Shown: piece by piece, positions 32,521 through 41,979 of the stretch
How positions within the stretch are numbered: the first letter of the stretch is position 1
How the letters are laid out: each line of letters opens with the position of its first letter
Program-made: the position numbers and the translations under genes
Notes under the pieces: model-generated
Told to the model about the DNA's origin: nothing
Databases searched by the model: none
Seen by the model: only the letters and a program-made list of their open reading frames with translations
Origin: Pelagibacterales bacterium SAG-MED11
GTDB lineage: Bacteria > Pseudomonadota > Alphaproteobacteria > Pelagibacterales > Pelagibacteraceae
DNA: 64,000 bases
NCBI GenBank assembly: GCA_014654265.1
Contig: JACWDI010000002.1
Location: 176,571 to 240,570 of the forward strand
Direction of reading: 5' to 3'

Positions 32521-33324
32521 ATGTCTATAGAAAAAATTATAAATGATGCTTGGGAAAACAAAGATCAAGTAAATCCTAATTCAGATCAATCTTTAAAGGA
32601 CACGATTAATCAAGTTATAAGTGATTTAGATAGTGGCAAATCTCGTGTTGCCGAAAAAGTAAATGGTGAATGGATTACTCACCAGCATTTAAAAAAAGCA
32701 ATCATGTTAAGTTTTAGAATTTACCCAATGGAAAATTTAAATGGACCATACTCTAGTTGGTATGACAAAGCTCATTTATTAAAAGGTAAAACTGCAGGTT
32801 GGACAAAAGAAGACCATGAAAAAGCTGGTTTTAGAATGGTACCAAACTCGCCTGTTAGAAAAGGATCATTCGTAGGAAAAGATGCTGTTCTTATGCCATG
32901 TTATGTAAACATTGGTGCTTACATTGGGGCTAAAACTATGATGGATACGTTTAGCCGTGCTGGTAGTTGTTGCCAGATTGGAGAAAGTTGCCATATATCT
33001 GCTGGTTCTGGAGTCGGCGGAGTACTAGAACCTGCTCAAGCACTACCAACAATCATTGAAGATAATGTGTTTGTTGGAGCCATGTCTGAAGTTGTTGAGG
33101 GAGTAATTGTTGAGGAAGGAAGTGTTCTCTCAATGGGATGCTATATAGGCCAAAGTACTAAAATTATTAATAGATCAAATGGAGAAATTACAAAAGGTCG
33201 TATACCTCCGTATTCAGTAGTTGTACCAGGCATACATAAAGATCTATATGCTGTTCATATAATCAAAACTGTGGACTCTAAAACTAGGTCAAAGACTTCA
33301 ATTAACGATCTTTTAAGAGACTAA
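32521..33324 (+). CDS. dapD: Tetrahydrodipicolinate N-succinyltransferase
   Basis: Succinylates tetrahydrodipicolinate in lysine and diaminopimelate synthesis. Hexapeptide-repeat left-handed beta-helix from about residue 100 (VGKDAVLMPCYVNIGAYIGAKT, GSCCQIGESCHISAGSGVGG), with the conserved FRMVPNSPVRKGSF and the C-terminal KGRIPPYSVVVPGI. 267 aa. Two bases separate its stop from dapE. Confidence 0.96.
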   Translation: MSIEKIINDAWENKDQVNPNSDQSLKDTINQVISDLDSGKSRVAEKVNGEWITHQHLKKAIMLSFRIYPMENLNGPYSSWYDKAHLLKGKTAGWTKEDHEKAGFRMVPNSPVRKGSFVGKDAVLMPCYVNIGAYIGAKTMMDTFSRAGSCCQIGESCHISAGSGVGGVLEPAQALPTIIEDNVFVGAMSEVVEGVIVEEGSVLSMGCYIGQSTKIINRSNGEITKGRIPPYSVVVPGIHKDLYAVHIIKTVDSKTRSKTSINDLLRD

Positions 33325-33326
33325 TT

Positions 33327-34484
33327 ATGCAAACGATTAATGAATTAAAATTAGCTAAAGAGCTAATTAGGTTTCCAACTGTTACTCCAGTAGATGCTGG
33401 AGTGATGAAGTTTTTAGAAAAAAAATTAAAAAAACTTGGTTTCAAAACAAAAATATTAGAATTCAAAGAAAAAGGTTTTTCACCTGTAAAAAATTTATAT
33501 GCAAGATTAGGGTCTAAAAGTCCTAATTTTATGTTTGCTGGCCATGTTGATATTGTCCCTCCAGGAAATATAAAAGATTGGACAATAAATCCATTTATAC
33601 CATCTATAAAAAGAGGTCATTTAATTGGAAGAGGCGCAAATGATATGAAAAGCTCTATTGCAGCTTTTGTTTCTGCTGTGAGCACTTTTTTATCAAAAAA
33701 TAAAAGATTTAATGGATCAATTAGTTTATTGATTACAGGAGACGAAGAAGGTGATGCGGTGAATGGAACGAAAAAAGTGGTAGAATATCTTAAAAGAAAA
33801 AAAGAAAAAATAAATTTTTGTTTAGTCGGTGAACCAACAAATCCAAATCGATTAGGTGAAATGATTAAAATTGGTCGCAGAGGTAGTTTGACTGGCAAAT
33901 TAACTATATCTGGAGTACAGGGTCATGTCGCATATCCCCATAGAGCAAATAATCCCTCAACAATTATTGTAAAAATTTTAAATGAGTTAAAAAATATTAA
34001 ATTTGATAAAGGGACAAAAGATTTTCAGCCTACAAACTTAGAAGTTACAAAAATAAATATAAACAACACTGCTGATAATGTTATTCCTGCGAAAGCTGAG
34101 GCAACATTTAACATTAGGTTTAATAACAAACATTCTTCAGCTTCTATCAAAAAAAGACTTAACAGAATTTTTCTTAGAACAAATAAAAATTATAAATCAA
34201 AATTCAAAATTGATTATAGGGTTTCTGGTGAAGCTTTTTTAACTAAGCCAGATAAAACAACATATATGATACAAAACACTATTAAAAAAATTGCTAAAAT
34301 AAAACCAAAATTATCTACTACAGGTGGAACTTCAGACCTACGATTTATCAAATCTATATCACCTGGTTTAGAATTTGGTTTAGTTGGAAGGACTATGCAC
34401 CGTGTGGATGAAGCAGTATCTTTAAAAGATTTAAAAAATTTAACAAAAATTTATGAGAACATTTTGCAAAATTACTTTAAATGA
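33327..34484 (+). CDS. dapE: Succinyl-diaminopimelate desuccinylase
   Basis: Zinc metallopeptidase-fold enzyme releasing LL-diaminopimelate. Metal ligands and catalytic residues are in FAGHVDIVPPG (about 69-79), GRGANDMKSS (about 96-105), ITGDEEGDAVNGT (about 132-144; catalytic Glu pair) and VGEPT (about 163-167); the C-terminal His is in GRTMHRVDEAV. The dimerisation domain (about 180-290) includes GVQGHVAYPHRANNP. 385 aa; overlaps the next gene by ATGA. Confidence 0.96.
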   Translation: MQTINELKLAKELIRFPTVTPVDAGVMKFLEKKLKKLGFKTKILEFKEKGFSPVKNLYARLGSKSPNFMFAGHVDIVPPGNIKDWTINPFIPSIKRGHLIGRGANDMKSSIAAFVSAVSTFLSKNKRFNGSISLLITGDEEGDAVNGTKKVVEYLKRKKEKINFCLVGEPTNPNRLGEMIKIGRRGSLTGKLTISGVQGHVAYPHRANNPSTIIVKILNELKNIKFDKGTKDFQPTNLEVTKININNTADNVIPAKAEATFNIRFNNKHSSASIKKRLNRIFLRTNKNYKSKFKIDYRVSGEAFLTKPDKTTYMIQNTIKKIAKIKPKLSTTGGTSDLRFIKSISPGLEFGLVGRTMHRVDEAVSLKDLKNLTKIYENILQNYFK

Positions 34485-35404
34485 ATACAGCGATTATAAA
34501 TTCTGATTCTTATGAAAAACATAATACAGGTGATGGTCATCCTGAACAGCCTAAAAGAGTAATTGCCATAAAAGAAAAATTAAAAAAAAGAAATGATTTA
34601 ATTTGGGAAACCCCAGTTAGTGTGCCTGATGATATTTTAGCAATGACACATTCAAAAGAATATATTGAGAATTTAAATAATTCTTTTCCACAAAAAGGCC
34701 TTAAGTTTTTAGATGGGGATACAGTTGTGTCACCCGAAAGCAAAAAAGCAGTTTTTGATGCTGCAGGTTCAACAATTAAAGCAATAGATGGAATAGAAAA
34801 TAATCAATTTAAAAACGCATTTTGTTTAGCAAGACCTCCTGGACATCATGCTGAAAAAGATAAAGCTATGGGATTTTGTTGTATATCAAATGCTGGAGTC
34901 GCAACAAATTATCTAATTAATAGATATAAATATAAAAGAATTGCTTGTGTAGATTTTGATGTTCATTGGGGTAACGGAAACTATGATGTCATGCGTGATA
35001 ATAAAAATTCATTATATATTTCTACTCACCAATATCCTTTTTATCCAGGAGGAGGGACAGAAAAAGATAAGGGAGACTTTAACAACTCTCTAAATATTCC
35101 TTTACCCGCTGGTACCAATTCTGAACAATATTTTAATGCGTTTGATAGAGTTTTAGAGAGATTAGTTCAATATAAACCTGATTTTCTTATATTCTCAGCA
35201 GGTTTTGATGCACATAAAGATGATCCTTTAGCTCAATTTCAATTAAGTTCAAAAGACTTTTATGAGATTACCAAAAGAACCTTGAATGCTACTAAAGAGT
35301 TTACTCAAGGAAAAGTTGTTTCAATACTTGAGGGTGGATATGATTTGAACGCTTTAGCTAATAGTGCTAATGAACATGTTAACGCACTTATTGAATTCAA
35401 TTGA
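34481..35404 (+). CDS. Histone deacetylase-family deacetylase
   Basis: Zinc amidohydrolase of the arginase/deacetylase fold (class II HDAC and acetylpolyamine amidohydrolase relatives). The signature RPPGHHAEKDKAMGFC (about 118-133) holds the tandem His, VDFDVHWGNG (about 157-166) two zinc ligands, SAGFDAHKDDPL (about 240-251) the third Asp, and EGGYDL the catalytic Tyr. 307 aa, no signal peptide. Substrates could be acetyl-lysine or acetylated polyamines. It overlaps dapE and is followed, 30 bases on, by a SET-domain gene. Confidence 0.88.
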   Translation: MNTAIINSDSYEKHNTGDGHPEQPKRVIAIKEKLKKRNDLIWETPVSVPDDILAMTHSKEYIENLNNSFPQKGLKFLDGDTVVSPESKKAVFDAAGSTIKAIDGIENNQFKNAFCLARPPGHHAEKDKAMGFCCISNAGVATNYLINRYKYKRIACVDFDVHWGNGNYDVMRDNKNSLYISTHQYPFYPGGGTEKDKGDFNNSLNIPLPAGTNSEQYFNAFDRVLERLVQYKPDFLIFSAGFDAHKDDPLAQFQLSSKDFYEITKRTLNATKEFTQGKVVSILEGGYDLNALANSANEHVNALIEFN

Positions 35405-35434
35405 TTAATTTCAAGCTCATTATATTTATCCCTC

Positions 35435-35923
35435 ATGAAATTGTACAAAATTAAAAAATCAAAAATTGATAATAAAGGTCGGGGACTTTATGCAGCCAAA
35501 GACATTAAAGAAGGAACAAAAATTATTAATTACTCAGGTAAGATAATTACTAACAAGCAAGTTGATGAGTCCGATAAATATGACAACAATAAACCAATAT
35601 ATTTGTTTACTTTAAACAAAAGGTATACACTCGATGGAGATTTTTCATGGAATACAGCAGGATTAATTAACCATAGCTGCGATCCTAACTCTCAATATGA
35701 TGGCAAAGGTTTAAAAATTTGGATAACAGCTATAAAAGATATTAAAAAAGGAGAGGAATTTACTTGTGATTATGGATTTGGCTTTGATAAAGACTACAAA
35801 CAATTTCCATGCAAATGTCGAGCTAAAAATTGCTGTGGTTATATTGTTCGAGAAGAGTCTAGATGGCGAATCAATAAAAAATTCGCTATGAGTAAAAAAA
35901 AATTAGTAAATAACTCTCGTTAA
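35435..35923 (+). CDS. SET-domain protein methyltransferase
   Basis: Likely SAM-dependent lysine methyltransferase. The 162-aa protein is almost only a SET domain: GRGLYAAKDIKEGTKIINYSG (about 16-36), LINHSCDPNSQY (about 78-88; SAM-binding NHSC) and GEEFTCDYGF (about 106-115; catalytic Tyr). A post-SET zinc cluster CKCRAKNC (about 126-133) follows. A basic C-terminus overlaps the truA tail by 21 bases. Bacterial SET proteins are known but their targets mostly are not. Neighbourhood with an HDAC-like gene is suggestive only. Confidence 0.88.
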   Translation: MKLYKIKKSKIDNKGRGLYAAKDIKEGTKIINYSGKIITNKQVDESDKYDNNKPIYLFTLNKRYTLDGDFSWNTAGLINHSCDPNSQYDGKGLKIWITAIKDIKKGEEFTCDYGFGFDKDYKQFPCKCRAKNCCGYIVREESRWRINKKFAMSKKKLVNNSR

Positions 35924-36643
35924 ATAAAGCCCTTCTGGTGGTGCCGGTGGAGCACATAAACTTCTTTTTTTTGACTTCATAACATTCTCAAATTTATTTA
36001 ACGACCACTTTTTTTCACCCAAATACTTTAAACAGCCCACCATTGAACGTACTTGTTTTTGTAAAAATGATTGGGATCTAAACTCTATTTCAATTTTATT
36101 TTTTGAGGACTTTATTTTTACCAACTTCATAGTTTTTATTGGACTTTTTGCCCTACAACTAGATGCTCTGAAAGTTGAAAAATCTTTAGTCCCTATAAAT
36201 TTTTTAGCACCTTTTTTCATTATGTCTAAATCAAGTTTTTTCATAATGTGCCAACACCTATTTTTTTCTAAAGTAGGTTGGCCTAATCGATTAATAATAA
36301 TATAATTATATATTCTCATTTTAGCAGAAAACCTTGCATGAAAGTTTTTGTCTCTCTTTTTTAAATTGAGAATTGTAATATTTTCATTTCTTAAAAAATG
36401 ATTTATTGATTTTAAAAACCTGTCTTTTTTTTTTATTTCAATATTATAATCAAAATGTGCAGACTGTTCTTTTGCATGAACTCCACTATCAAGTCTACCT
36501 GCCCCATAAATAATTATTTTTTCTTTTAAAAGTCTTGAAATTTTTTCCTGTATCAAGCCTTGAACCGTCTTCCCTTTTTTTTGAACTTGCCATCCTCTGA
36601 AGTTGCTTCCAGCATATTCTACTAATATCTGATATCTAGGCAT
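35903..36643 (-). CDS. truA: tRNA pseudouridine synthase A
   Basis: Makes pseudouridine at tRNA positions 38-40. Catalytic Asp is in IYGAGRLDSGVHAKEQSAHF (about 45-64), with FRGWQVQKKGKTVQGLIQ near the N-terminus and SFLQKQVRSMVGCL near the C-terminus. I start at 36643 (MPRYQILVEYAGS): the 29 extra residues of the longer frame only re-read the fmt tail. This leaves an 8-base overlap with fmt. Tail-to-tail overlap of 21 bases with the SET gene. Confidence 0.94.
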   Translation of the reverse strand: MPRYQILVEYAGSNFRGWQVQKKGKTVQGLIQEKISRLLKEKIIIYGAGRLDSGVHAKEQSAHFDYNIEIKKKDRFLKSINHFLRNENITILNLKKRDKNFHARFSAKMRIYNYIIINRLGQPTLEKNRCWHIMKKLDLDIMKKGAKKFIGTKDFSTFRASSCRAKSPIKTMKLVKIKSSKNKIEIEFRSQSFLQKQVRSMVGCLKYLGEKKWSLNKFENVMKSKKRSLCAPPAPPEGLYLTRVIY

Positions 36644-37568
36644 TAGATAATAATGAACCTTTTCTAATACTTGATCCGAGCATAAATTCACCAATTTTTT
36701 GAGGTTTTTTTCCTTGTCTTTGTATCTCAAGGATTTTTATTGATTGATTGTTTGTGCACGCAATTTCTAATTTATCAGATAACACTTCGCCAGTTTGGCC
36801 TATACCATTTCCTATTTCAGCTTTTAAAATTTTGTACCTTTCACCTTTAAAATTAAAAAAAGCACCAGGAACAGGAAATAAACCATTAATTTTTCCAATT
36901 ATTTTTTCTGCTTCATCATTCCAATTAATTTCACCTTCGATTTTTTCAATTTTTTTAGCATAAGAGGCTTTTGAATGATCTTGATCTATAAACTTTGCTT
37001 TATCATCAAGTATATCATCAATATCATCTAAAATTTTTTCGGCAGCTAAAAAGGATAGTTTTTCTGAAATTTCTTCAGCACTATTATTTTGATCTAATTT
37101 AATTTTATAAATATTACTGACAGGTCCACTATCTAATGTTTCAACTAATTTCATAACACTTATGCCCGTTTCTTTATCTAAATTCATAATCGATCTTTGA
37201 ATTGGAGCAGCCCCTCTCCAATTAGGTAGAATAGATCCATGAATATTTATGAAACCTTTTTTTGTTAAGTTTAAAAAATTTTTAGGAATTAGCTTGCCAT
37301 AAGCAACTACAACAGCGAGATCAGCATTTAAATTTTTTATAAATTCATATTCTTCATCATTATCTTTTAAATTTTCTGGACATCTAAAATCTATGTTCAA
37401 TGTTTCAGAAATACCCTGAATTGGAGATTTGTTTATTTTTTGACCTCGATGAGATTTTTGAGGTGGTTGAGTATAAACGACAGAAATTGGATAACCATTT
37501 TGATATAAGGACTTCAAAATTGGTACAGCAAATAAAGGTGTACCCATAAAAATAATTTTTTTGGCCAT
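36636..37568 (-). CDS. fmt: Methionyl-tRNA formyltransferase
   Basis: Formylates initiator Met-tRNA. Motifs are IFMGTPLFAVPIL (about 5-17), INIHGSILPNWRGAAPIQRSI (about 107-127, catalytic Asn and His with SLLPxxRG-like loop) and DSGPVSN (about 147-153). A C-terminal OB domain runs from about 205. Length 310 aa. It follows def with no intergenic base, the usual def-fmt pair, and overlaps truA. Confidence 0.96.
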   Translation of the reverse strand: MAKKIIFMGTPLFAVPILKSLYQNGYPISVVYTQPPQKSHRGQKINKSPIQGISETLNIDFRCPENLKDNDEEYEFIKNLNADLAVVVAYGKLIPKNFLNLTKKGFINIHGSILPNWRGAAPIQRSIMNLDKETGISVMKLVETLDSGPVSNIYKIKLDQNNSAEEISEKLSFLAAEKILDDIDDILDDKAKFIDQDHSKASYAKKIEKIEGEINWNDEAEKIIGKINGLFPVPGAFFNFKGERYKILKAEIGNGIGQTGEVLSDKLEIACTNNQSIKILEIQRQGKKPQKIGEFMLGSSIRKGSLLSNA

Positions 37569-38093
37569 TTAAACTACTATTCTATCTGGATTTTTTTTTG
37601 TCTTTGAGATTTTTTTAATAATTAAATCTCTTTTAAACTTTGACAAATGATCAATTATCAATTTACCATCTAAATGATTTATTTCATGCTGAAGACAAGT
37701 TGATAAAAGTCCATCACATTTCATATTTTGAACTTTGCCATCTAAATCTATGTATTCTACTTCACAAATTTTAGGTCTTTCAATTTCAATAAAAGTATCA
37801 GGTATTGATAAACATCCTTCTTCATAAATTGAAGTTTCATCACTAATTTTTTTTATTTTAGGATTTATTAAGCTTAAAGGCTTATTTTTTTCATCTTTAG
37901 CTGATATATCAATGACTAAAATCCTTTTAAGTATACCCACTTGTACTGCTGCTAACCCAATACCTTTGGAATGATACATTGTTTCAAATAAATCATTAAT
38001 TAATTTTTTTTCGTTTACTCCAACTTTTTCAATGGGTTCAGAGATTTTTTTTAAAGTTTCATCTGGTACAGTAATAATTTTTTTAATGCTCAT
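37569..38093 (-). CDS. def: Peptide deformylase
   Basis: Metalloenzyme that removes the formyl group from nascent proteins. Motif 1 GIGLAAVQVG (about 44-53), motif 2 EEGCLSIP (about 92-99; metal Cys) and motif 3 CLQHEINHLDGKLIID (about 132-147; HExxH reads HEINH) are all present. 174 aa. First of def-fmt-truA. Confidence 0.97.
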   Translation of the reverse strand: MSIKKIITVPDETLKKISEPIEKVGVNEKKLINDLFETMYHSKGIGLAAVQVGILKRILVIDISAKDEKNKPLSLINPKIKKISDETSIYEEGCLSIPDTFIEIERPKICEVEYIDLDGKVQNMKCDGLLSTCLQHEINHLDGKLIIDHLSKFKRDLIIKKISKTKKNPDRIVV

Positions 38094-38116
38094 TTATTAA
38101 TTAAATAAATTAAATT

Positions 38117-39892
38117 TTAAACTTTTAAAGGGAGAACTTGAAGTAATATTTGATTTCTTATTCTATCAATATTTAATTGATTGAGTGTAGTAACTATAAA
38201 ATAAATAGTATCTTCATCAATTCTTTCAATTCTATCTTGACCAATAACTTCAGCAATTCTCAAAAGAGCTAAACCAGTTTCTTCATTGTTAATCATTATT
38301 TGAATATCAGTCGGGATCTCATTTTCATCTATTTTGTATAAATCGTCATATTTTTCTGAGATTTCTATTCCATCATATTTTAATGACTCTATCAAAATTA
38401 CATCTTTCTTTGACAAAAAATATTTTTTGTTTTTTTGTATCTTCTTTAATAAGTTATTAGTATCTTTTTCAATTTTAGATTTTGCATAATCCCCATTGAA
38501 ATAATTAATAAGCTTTGATTGATGAATAATATCATTGTTAATTTTTATTTTTTTATCTAAATTTTTTTCAATTTTAATATTTGTATAATAAAAACTTGTT
38601 AGATTGTCAGGTATCTCAGTTGGTTTTATACCCTTAAGAAACGTTTTTAACTCTATATCAAAGGCATTTGCTAGACCATCATTTTCGAAAGATTCTTTTA
38701 ATATCTTAAGAAATTTCAATTTTTCAACTATTTCAGATTCTAATAAAATTTTTTGATATATTAGTGCTCTTGCTTCTATATTAGGTAAAGTTTTATAAAC
38801 ATCTTTAGCGTTCAAAAGTTGATTTATATTAAATTGAAATCTTTTATATAATTCTAATAAATCTTTTTCAGGATAATTCTGATTATGGACTGCTTTTTCG
38901 ATAGTTGCAATTTTATCTAATTCAGAAGTTTCCGTTTCTTTGAAAGAATTTAATAAATTTGCAGAGGAAAGATATTTCCAAATTATTTTCTTTGTTTTAT
39001 CGTTTGGCTCAAAATTAAAATTTGGATTAGTTTGATGAGCTAAGTAAAAATCAAAAATTGATTTTTCAGAAATTTCATTATCTACTTTGTCTGTATACTC
39101 TAGTAGATAATTAATTTTTTTTTCAAAATATTTATCTTTAAATCCAAGTTCTTTTTTAAGATCTAAAATGAGCTGTGCTACCTCTTTTTTATTATCCTTA
39201 ATTAAACAATAAATATTGAATTTTGAAAGGTATTCATCAGATATTGGTTCAGTATTTTTTGAGAAAATTTCGCATGCTTTTTTAATATTCGTATCCGACA
39301 AATATTGATCAACTAAAAACTTAGTTAATTTTGGATGTAAATTAATAATTTGATTTTTAATCAAATATTCCTCTATAAGTTCTAAATTTGAGTTTTTAAT
39401 TAACCAATCTGATTTAAATTTTTGAAATTCTTTTTCTGTAATATTTTTTTGTGGATAATAAGAGTTAGTTAAAAGAGATATGTTAATAATTTCTACAGCA
39501 TCATTTGATAAAGGCATTTTATTTAATTTATCAAATAGAATTTTTAATTGGTCTCCGTTAGTATTAGACCACATATTTATATTAAGACCATAATCATCAG
39601 GATCATACAATCCAACAATTTTAATTTCCTGTGAATCCGATCTATCCTCAAGGTTAATTGCATTTACCTCTTTCTCAGATTGCATCTTGTAAACATTGGA
39701 TTTGAATTCTGTTTCAATTACTATTTCTTCTTTTAGTGCCTTATCGTCATCACTCAAAGAATTAGTTTCTAATTTATCTTTATCAATGTTCCAGATATCA
39801 ACAGGTTGATCTTCTGCAAATGAATTAAGTCCAAATAGCAAAATTAATATAATTGATAAACAGTTTTTATTTAACAATTTTGAAATTTTCAT
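38117..39892 (-). CDS. Large exported alpha-helical protein of unknown function
   Basis: 591 aa with a clear signal peptide (basic start, hydrophobic 12-22, probable cleavage after NSFA at about 26), so it is periplasmic. Residues 30-95 are acidic and Ser-rich. From about 100 onward the chain is a series of amphipathic helices resembling a TPR- or HAT-like solenoid without a clear consensus. No catalytic motif, no further membrane helix and no barrel signature were seen. It lies 23 bases upstream of def and head-to-head with aroK. I do not recognise a family; a periplasmic scaffold role is a guess from shape only. Confidence 0.72.
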   Translation of the reverse strand: MKISKLLNKNCLSIILILLFGLNSFAEDQPVDIWNIDKDKLETNSLSDDDKALKEEIVIETEFKSNVYKMQSEKEVNAINLEDRSDSQEIKIVGLYDPDDYGLNINMWSNTNGDQLKILFDKLNKMPLSNDAVEIINISLLTNSYYPQKNITEKEFQKFKSDWLIKNSNLELIEEYLIKNQIINLHPKLTKFLVDQYLSDTNIKKACEIFSKNTEPISDEYLSKFNIYCLIKDNKKEVAQLILDLKKELGFKDKYFEKKINYLLEYTDKVDNEISEKSIFDFYLAHQTNPNFNFEPNDKTKKIIWKYLSSANLLNSFKETETSELDKIATIEKAVHNQNYPEKDLLELYKRFQFNINQLLNAKDVYKTLPNIEARALIYQKILLESEIVEKLKFLKILKESFENDGLANAFDIELKTFLKGIKPTEIPDNLTSFYYTNIKIEKNLDKKIKINNDIIHQSKLINYFNGDYAKSKIEKDTNNLLKKIQKNKKYFLSKKDVILIESLKYDGIEISEKYDDLYKIDENEIPTDIQIMINNEETGLALLRIAEVIGQDRIERIDEDTIYFIVTTLNQLNIDRIRNQILLQVLPLKV

Positions 39893-40103
39893 TAGTAATT
39901 ATTTTCTCTATTTTTTTTTTAGGCGCTGGAAAATCTATTTTATTTAATAAAAAAATAATTAAAAGAATAGTAATAGAAGCTAAGGCTATTTTAGTAATTA
40001 TCCCAATAATATTCTTGCTTGAACTTGTTTTTTTTATAAATTGCATATAACTTTAGTTAATTTCAAATTAAGACATATTTGTGATTTTTCAATAAAGAAA
40101 ATT

Positions 40104-40628
40104 ATGAAATCAAGTAAAAATATTGTGTTTTTAGGTATGATGGGATCTGGAAAATCATCTATTGGTTTTTTAATTTCTAAAAAACTTAAATTAGATTTTT
40201 TTGATGTTGATAAATGTATAGAGGATAAGTTGGGAATGAAAATTTCAAATATTTTTAAGATTAAGGGTGAAAAATTTTTTAGAGAGCTTGAGGAAAAATT
40301 AACGCTAGATATACTAAAAAAAAGACAAATTATTGTTGCTTTGGGTGGGGGCGCTTTTATTAATAGGAATATAAGAAATGAAGTGATTGATAACCACATA
40401 TCTTTTTGGCTTAAATTAAACAGTGATTTGCTTATAAAAAGAATTAAAAATAGTACTAAAAGGCCTTTGGTATTAAATGCTTCTAATATTGAATTAACAA
40501 ATATGATTAAAAATAGATCTAAATATTATGCTAAAGCCTTATTTAAAATAAATTGTAATAATAAATCAAAAACCGAAATAATGAATAAAATTTTAGATAA
40601 ATATGAAAACATCCAAACTAATAATTAA
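40104..40628 (+). CDS. aroK: Shikimate kinase
   Basis: Phosphorylates shikimate. The P-loop is GMMGSGKSS (about 11-19), the shikimate-binding Asp is in FFDVDKCIED (about 33-42), followed by FRELEE and ALGGGAFINRN, and the lid Arg is in TKRPLVL. I start at 40104 (MKSSKNIVFLG); an in-frame ATG at 40041 would add 21 residues that do not belong to the family. Overlaps aroB by 26 bases. The 211-base gap to the divergent gene at 39892 shows no convincing gene. Confidence 0.94.
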   Translation: MKSSKNIVFLGMMGSGKSSIGFLISKKLKLDFFDVDKCIEDKLGMKISNIFKIKGEKFFRELEEKLTLDILKKRQIIVALGGGAFINRNIRNEVIDNHISFWLKLNSDLLIKRIKNSTKRPLVLNASNIELTNMIKNRSKYYAKALFKINCNNKSKTEIMNKILDKYENIQTNN

Positions 40629-41709
40629 ATCAAGTTCTGGTAAATATCCTATATTAATAGGTTCCAATGTAATCTCTAATATATCTAAGTTAATGTTTAA
40701 TAATTCAATAAATTTTGAAAAATGCTTATTGGTGGTAGATAAAAATGTTCCAAAAAAATTTATTTCTAAAATTAGAAAATCATTAAAAAATAAAAAAATA
40801 TTTATTTTTTTGATAACCGCTAATGAAAAAAATAAGAATCAAAAAACAACTAATTCAATTCTCCAAATTTTACTTGATAAAAATTTTTCTAGGGAAGATT
40901 GTTTAATAGCAATTGGAGGTGGAATTACTGGTGACGTAAGTGGTTTTGCTGCAAGTTTATTTAAAAGAGGTTTAAAATTTATAAACATACCCACTACTTT
41001 ACTATCTCAAGTAGACTCATCTATAGGAGGCAAAACTGGAATAAACACAAATCAAGGAAAAAATCTTATTGGAAGTTTCTATCAGCCAAGACTAGTAATT
41101 AGTGATACAAATTTTTTAAAATCTCTTAGCAAAAGAGAGGTTATTTGTGGATATGGTGAAATTTTAAAACACGCAATTATATCAAATAAAGTTTTTTATA
41201 ATTTTTTAAATAAAAATTTTTTCAATATTATTAAACTCAAATCACCGTTTGTAGATAAGGCTATATATGAAAGTTGTAAAATAAAAAAATCAGTTGTTGA
41301 AAAAGATGAGAAAGAAAATGGTATGAGGAAAATATTAAACTTTGGTCATACTTTTGCTCACGCGTATGAAGCATCATTAGGTTTTTCTAAAAAATTAAAT
41401 CATGGAGAAGCTGTAATTTTAGGTATAAATTCAGCTTTATCGTTTAGTTATAAAAAAAAATTTTTAAATTTTAAAGAATATAAGTTAATAAGAGAACATA
41501 TTTATAATTCAAAATTACCATTTAATTTAAAAAAATATTTTTCATATAAGGATCTCAATAAAATTTTAAATTTTATGATGACAGATAAAAAAAATAATTC
41601 CAATAAAATAAATTTAGTTCTATTAAAAAAAATTGGGAGTCCAATAATTAGCAAAAGATATAAAAAGGCTTCCCTAAGCCTATTTTTAAAAAAAGAATTA
41701 ATCAATTAA
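40603..41709 (+). CDS. aroB: 3-dehydroquinate synthase
   Basis: NAD- and metal-dependent second step of the shikimate pathway. Motifs are IGGGITGDVSGFAA (about 105-118), IPTTLLSQVDSSIGGKTGIN (about 128-147), GYGEILKHAI (about 183-192) and LNFGHTFAHAYE (about 245-256; zinc ligands). 368 aa. Coupled to aroK by overlap. Tail-to-tail overlap of 12 bases with bolA. Confidence 0.95.
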   Translation: MKTSKLIIKSSSGKYPILIGSNVISNISKLMFNNSINFEKCLLVVDKNVPKKFISKIRKSLKNKKIFIFLITANEKNKNQKTTNSILQILLDKNFSREDCLIAIGGGITGDVSGFAASLFKRGLKFINIPTTLLSQVDSSIGGKTGINTNQGKNLIGSFYQPRLVISDTNFLKSLSKREVICGYGEILKHAIISNKVFYNFLNKNFFNIIKLKSPFVDKAIYESCKIKKSVVEKDEKENGMRKILNFGHTFAHAYEASLGFSKKLNHGEAVILGINSALSFSYKKKFLNFKEYKLIREHIYNSKLPFNLKKYFSYKDLNKILNFMMTDKKNNSNKINLVLLKKIGSPIISKRYKKASLSLFLKKELIN

Positions 41710-41958
41710 TATTTGCAAGGAATGAATAAATTTTTTTAATTCTTCATCTAAAATATTATAAATTTTTTTATTACTTTCAATTCTATTCATTTTTTTTAAT
41801 TCTTTGGACTTTAAAGAAATTTTTAAATGAAATTTATTTTGTTGATTACCAGGATGATTTTTATGAAGGAAGGACTTGTCTTCAATCAGGATATTGTCTA
41901 TTTCAATTTGATTTAATAACTTTTTTTTTATAATTGCAATTAATTGATTTATATCCAT
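41698..41958 (-). CDS. bolA: BolA-family protein
   Basis: 86-aa member of the BolA/IbaG family, which pairs with monothiol glutaredoxins in iron-sulfur handling. The family pattern is visible: IEDKSFLHKNHPGNQQNKFHLKISLKSKEL (about 25-54) with the conserved His residues, then RIESNKKIYNILDEEL. Encoded against aroB and overlapping the upstream end of the J-domain gene's longer frame. The symbol is a family label; BolA versus IbaG subtype is undecided. Confidence 0.85.
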   Translation of the reverse strand: MDINQLIAIIKKKLLNQIEIDNILIEDKSFLHKNHPGNQQNKFHLKISLKSKELKKMNRIESNKKIYNILDEELKKFIHSLQILID

Positions 41959-41979
41959 AAGTATTATTTATTATATATC

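Noticed and set aside
36644..36730. Longer start for truA
   Set aside because: It re-reads the fmt C-terminus; PRYQILVEYAGS is the normal TruA beginning.
39853..40050. 65-residue plus-strand frame with two hydrophobic stretches upstream of aroK
   Set aside because: It begins with TTG inside the divergent exported-protein gene, has no visible ribosome-binding site, and hydrophobic frames are expected by chance opposite AT-rich signal-peptide DNA. A shorter start is possible, so it is not excluded.
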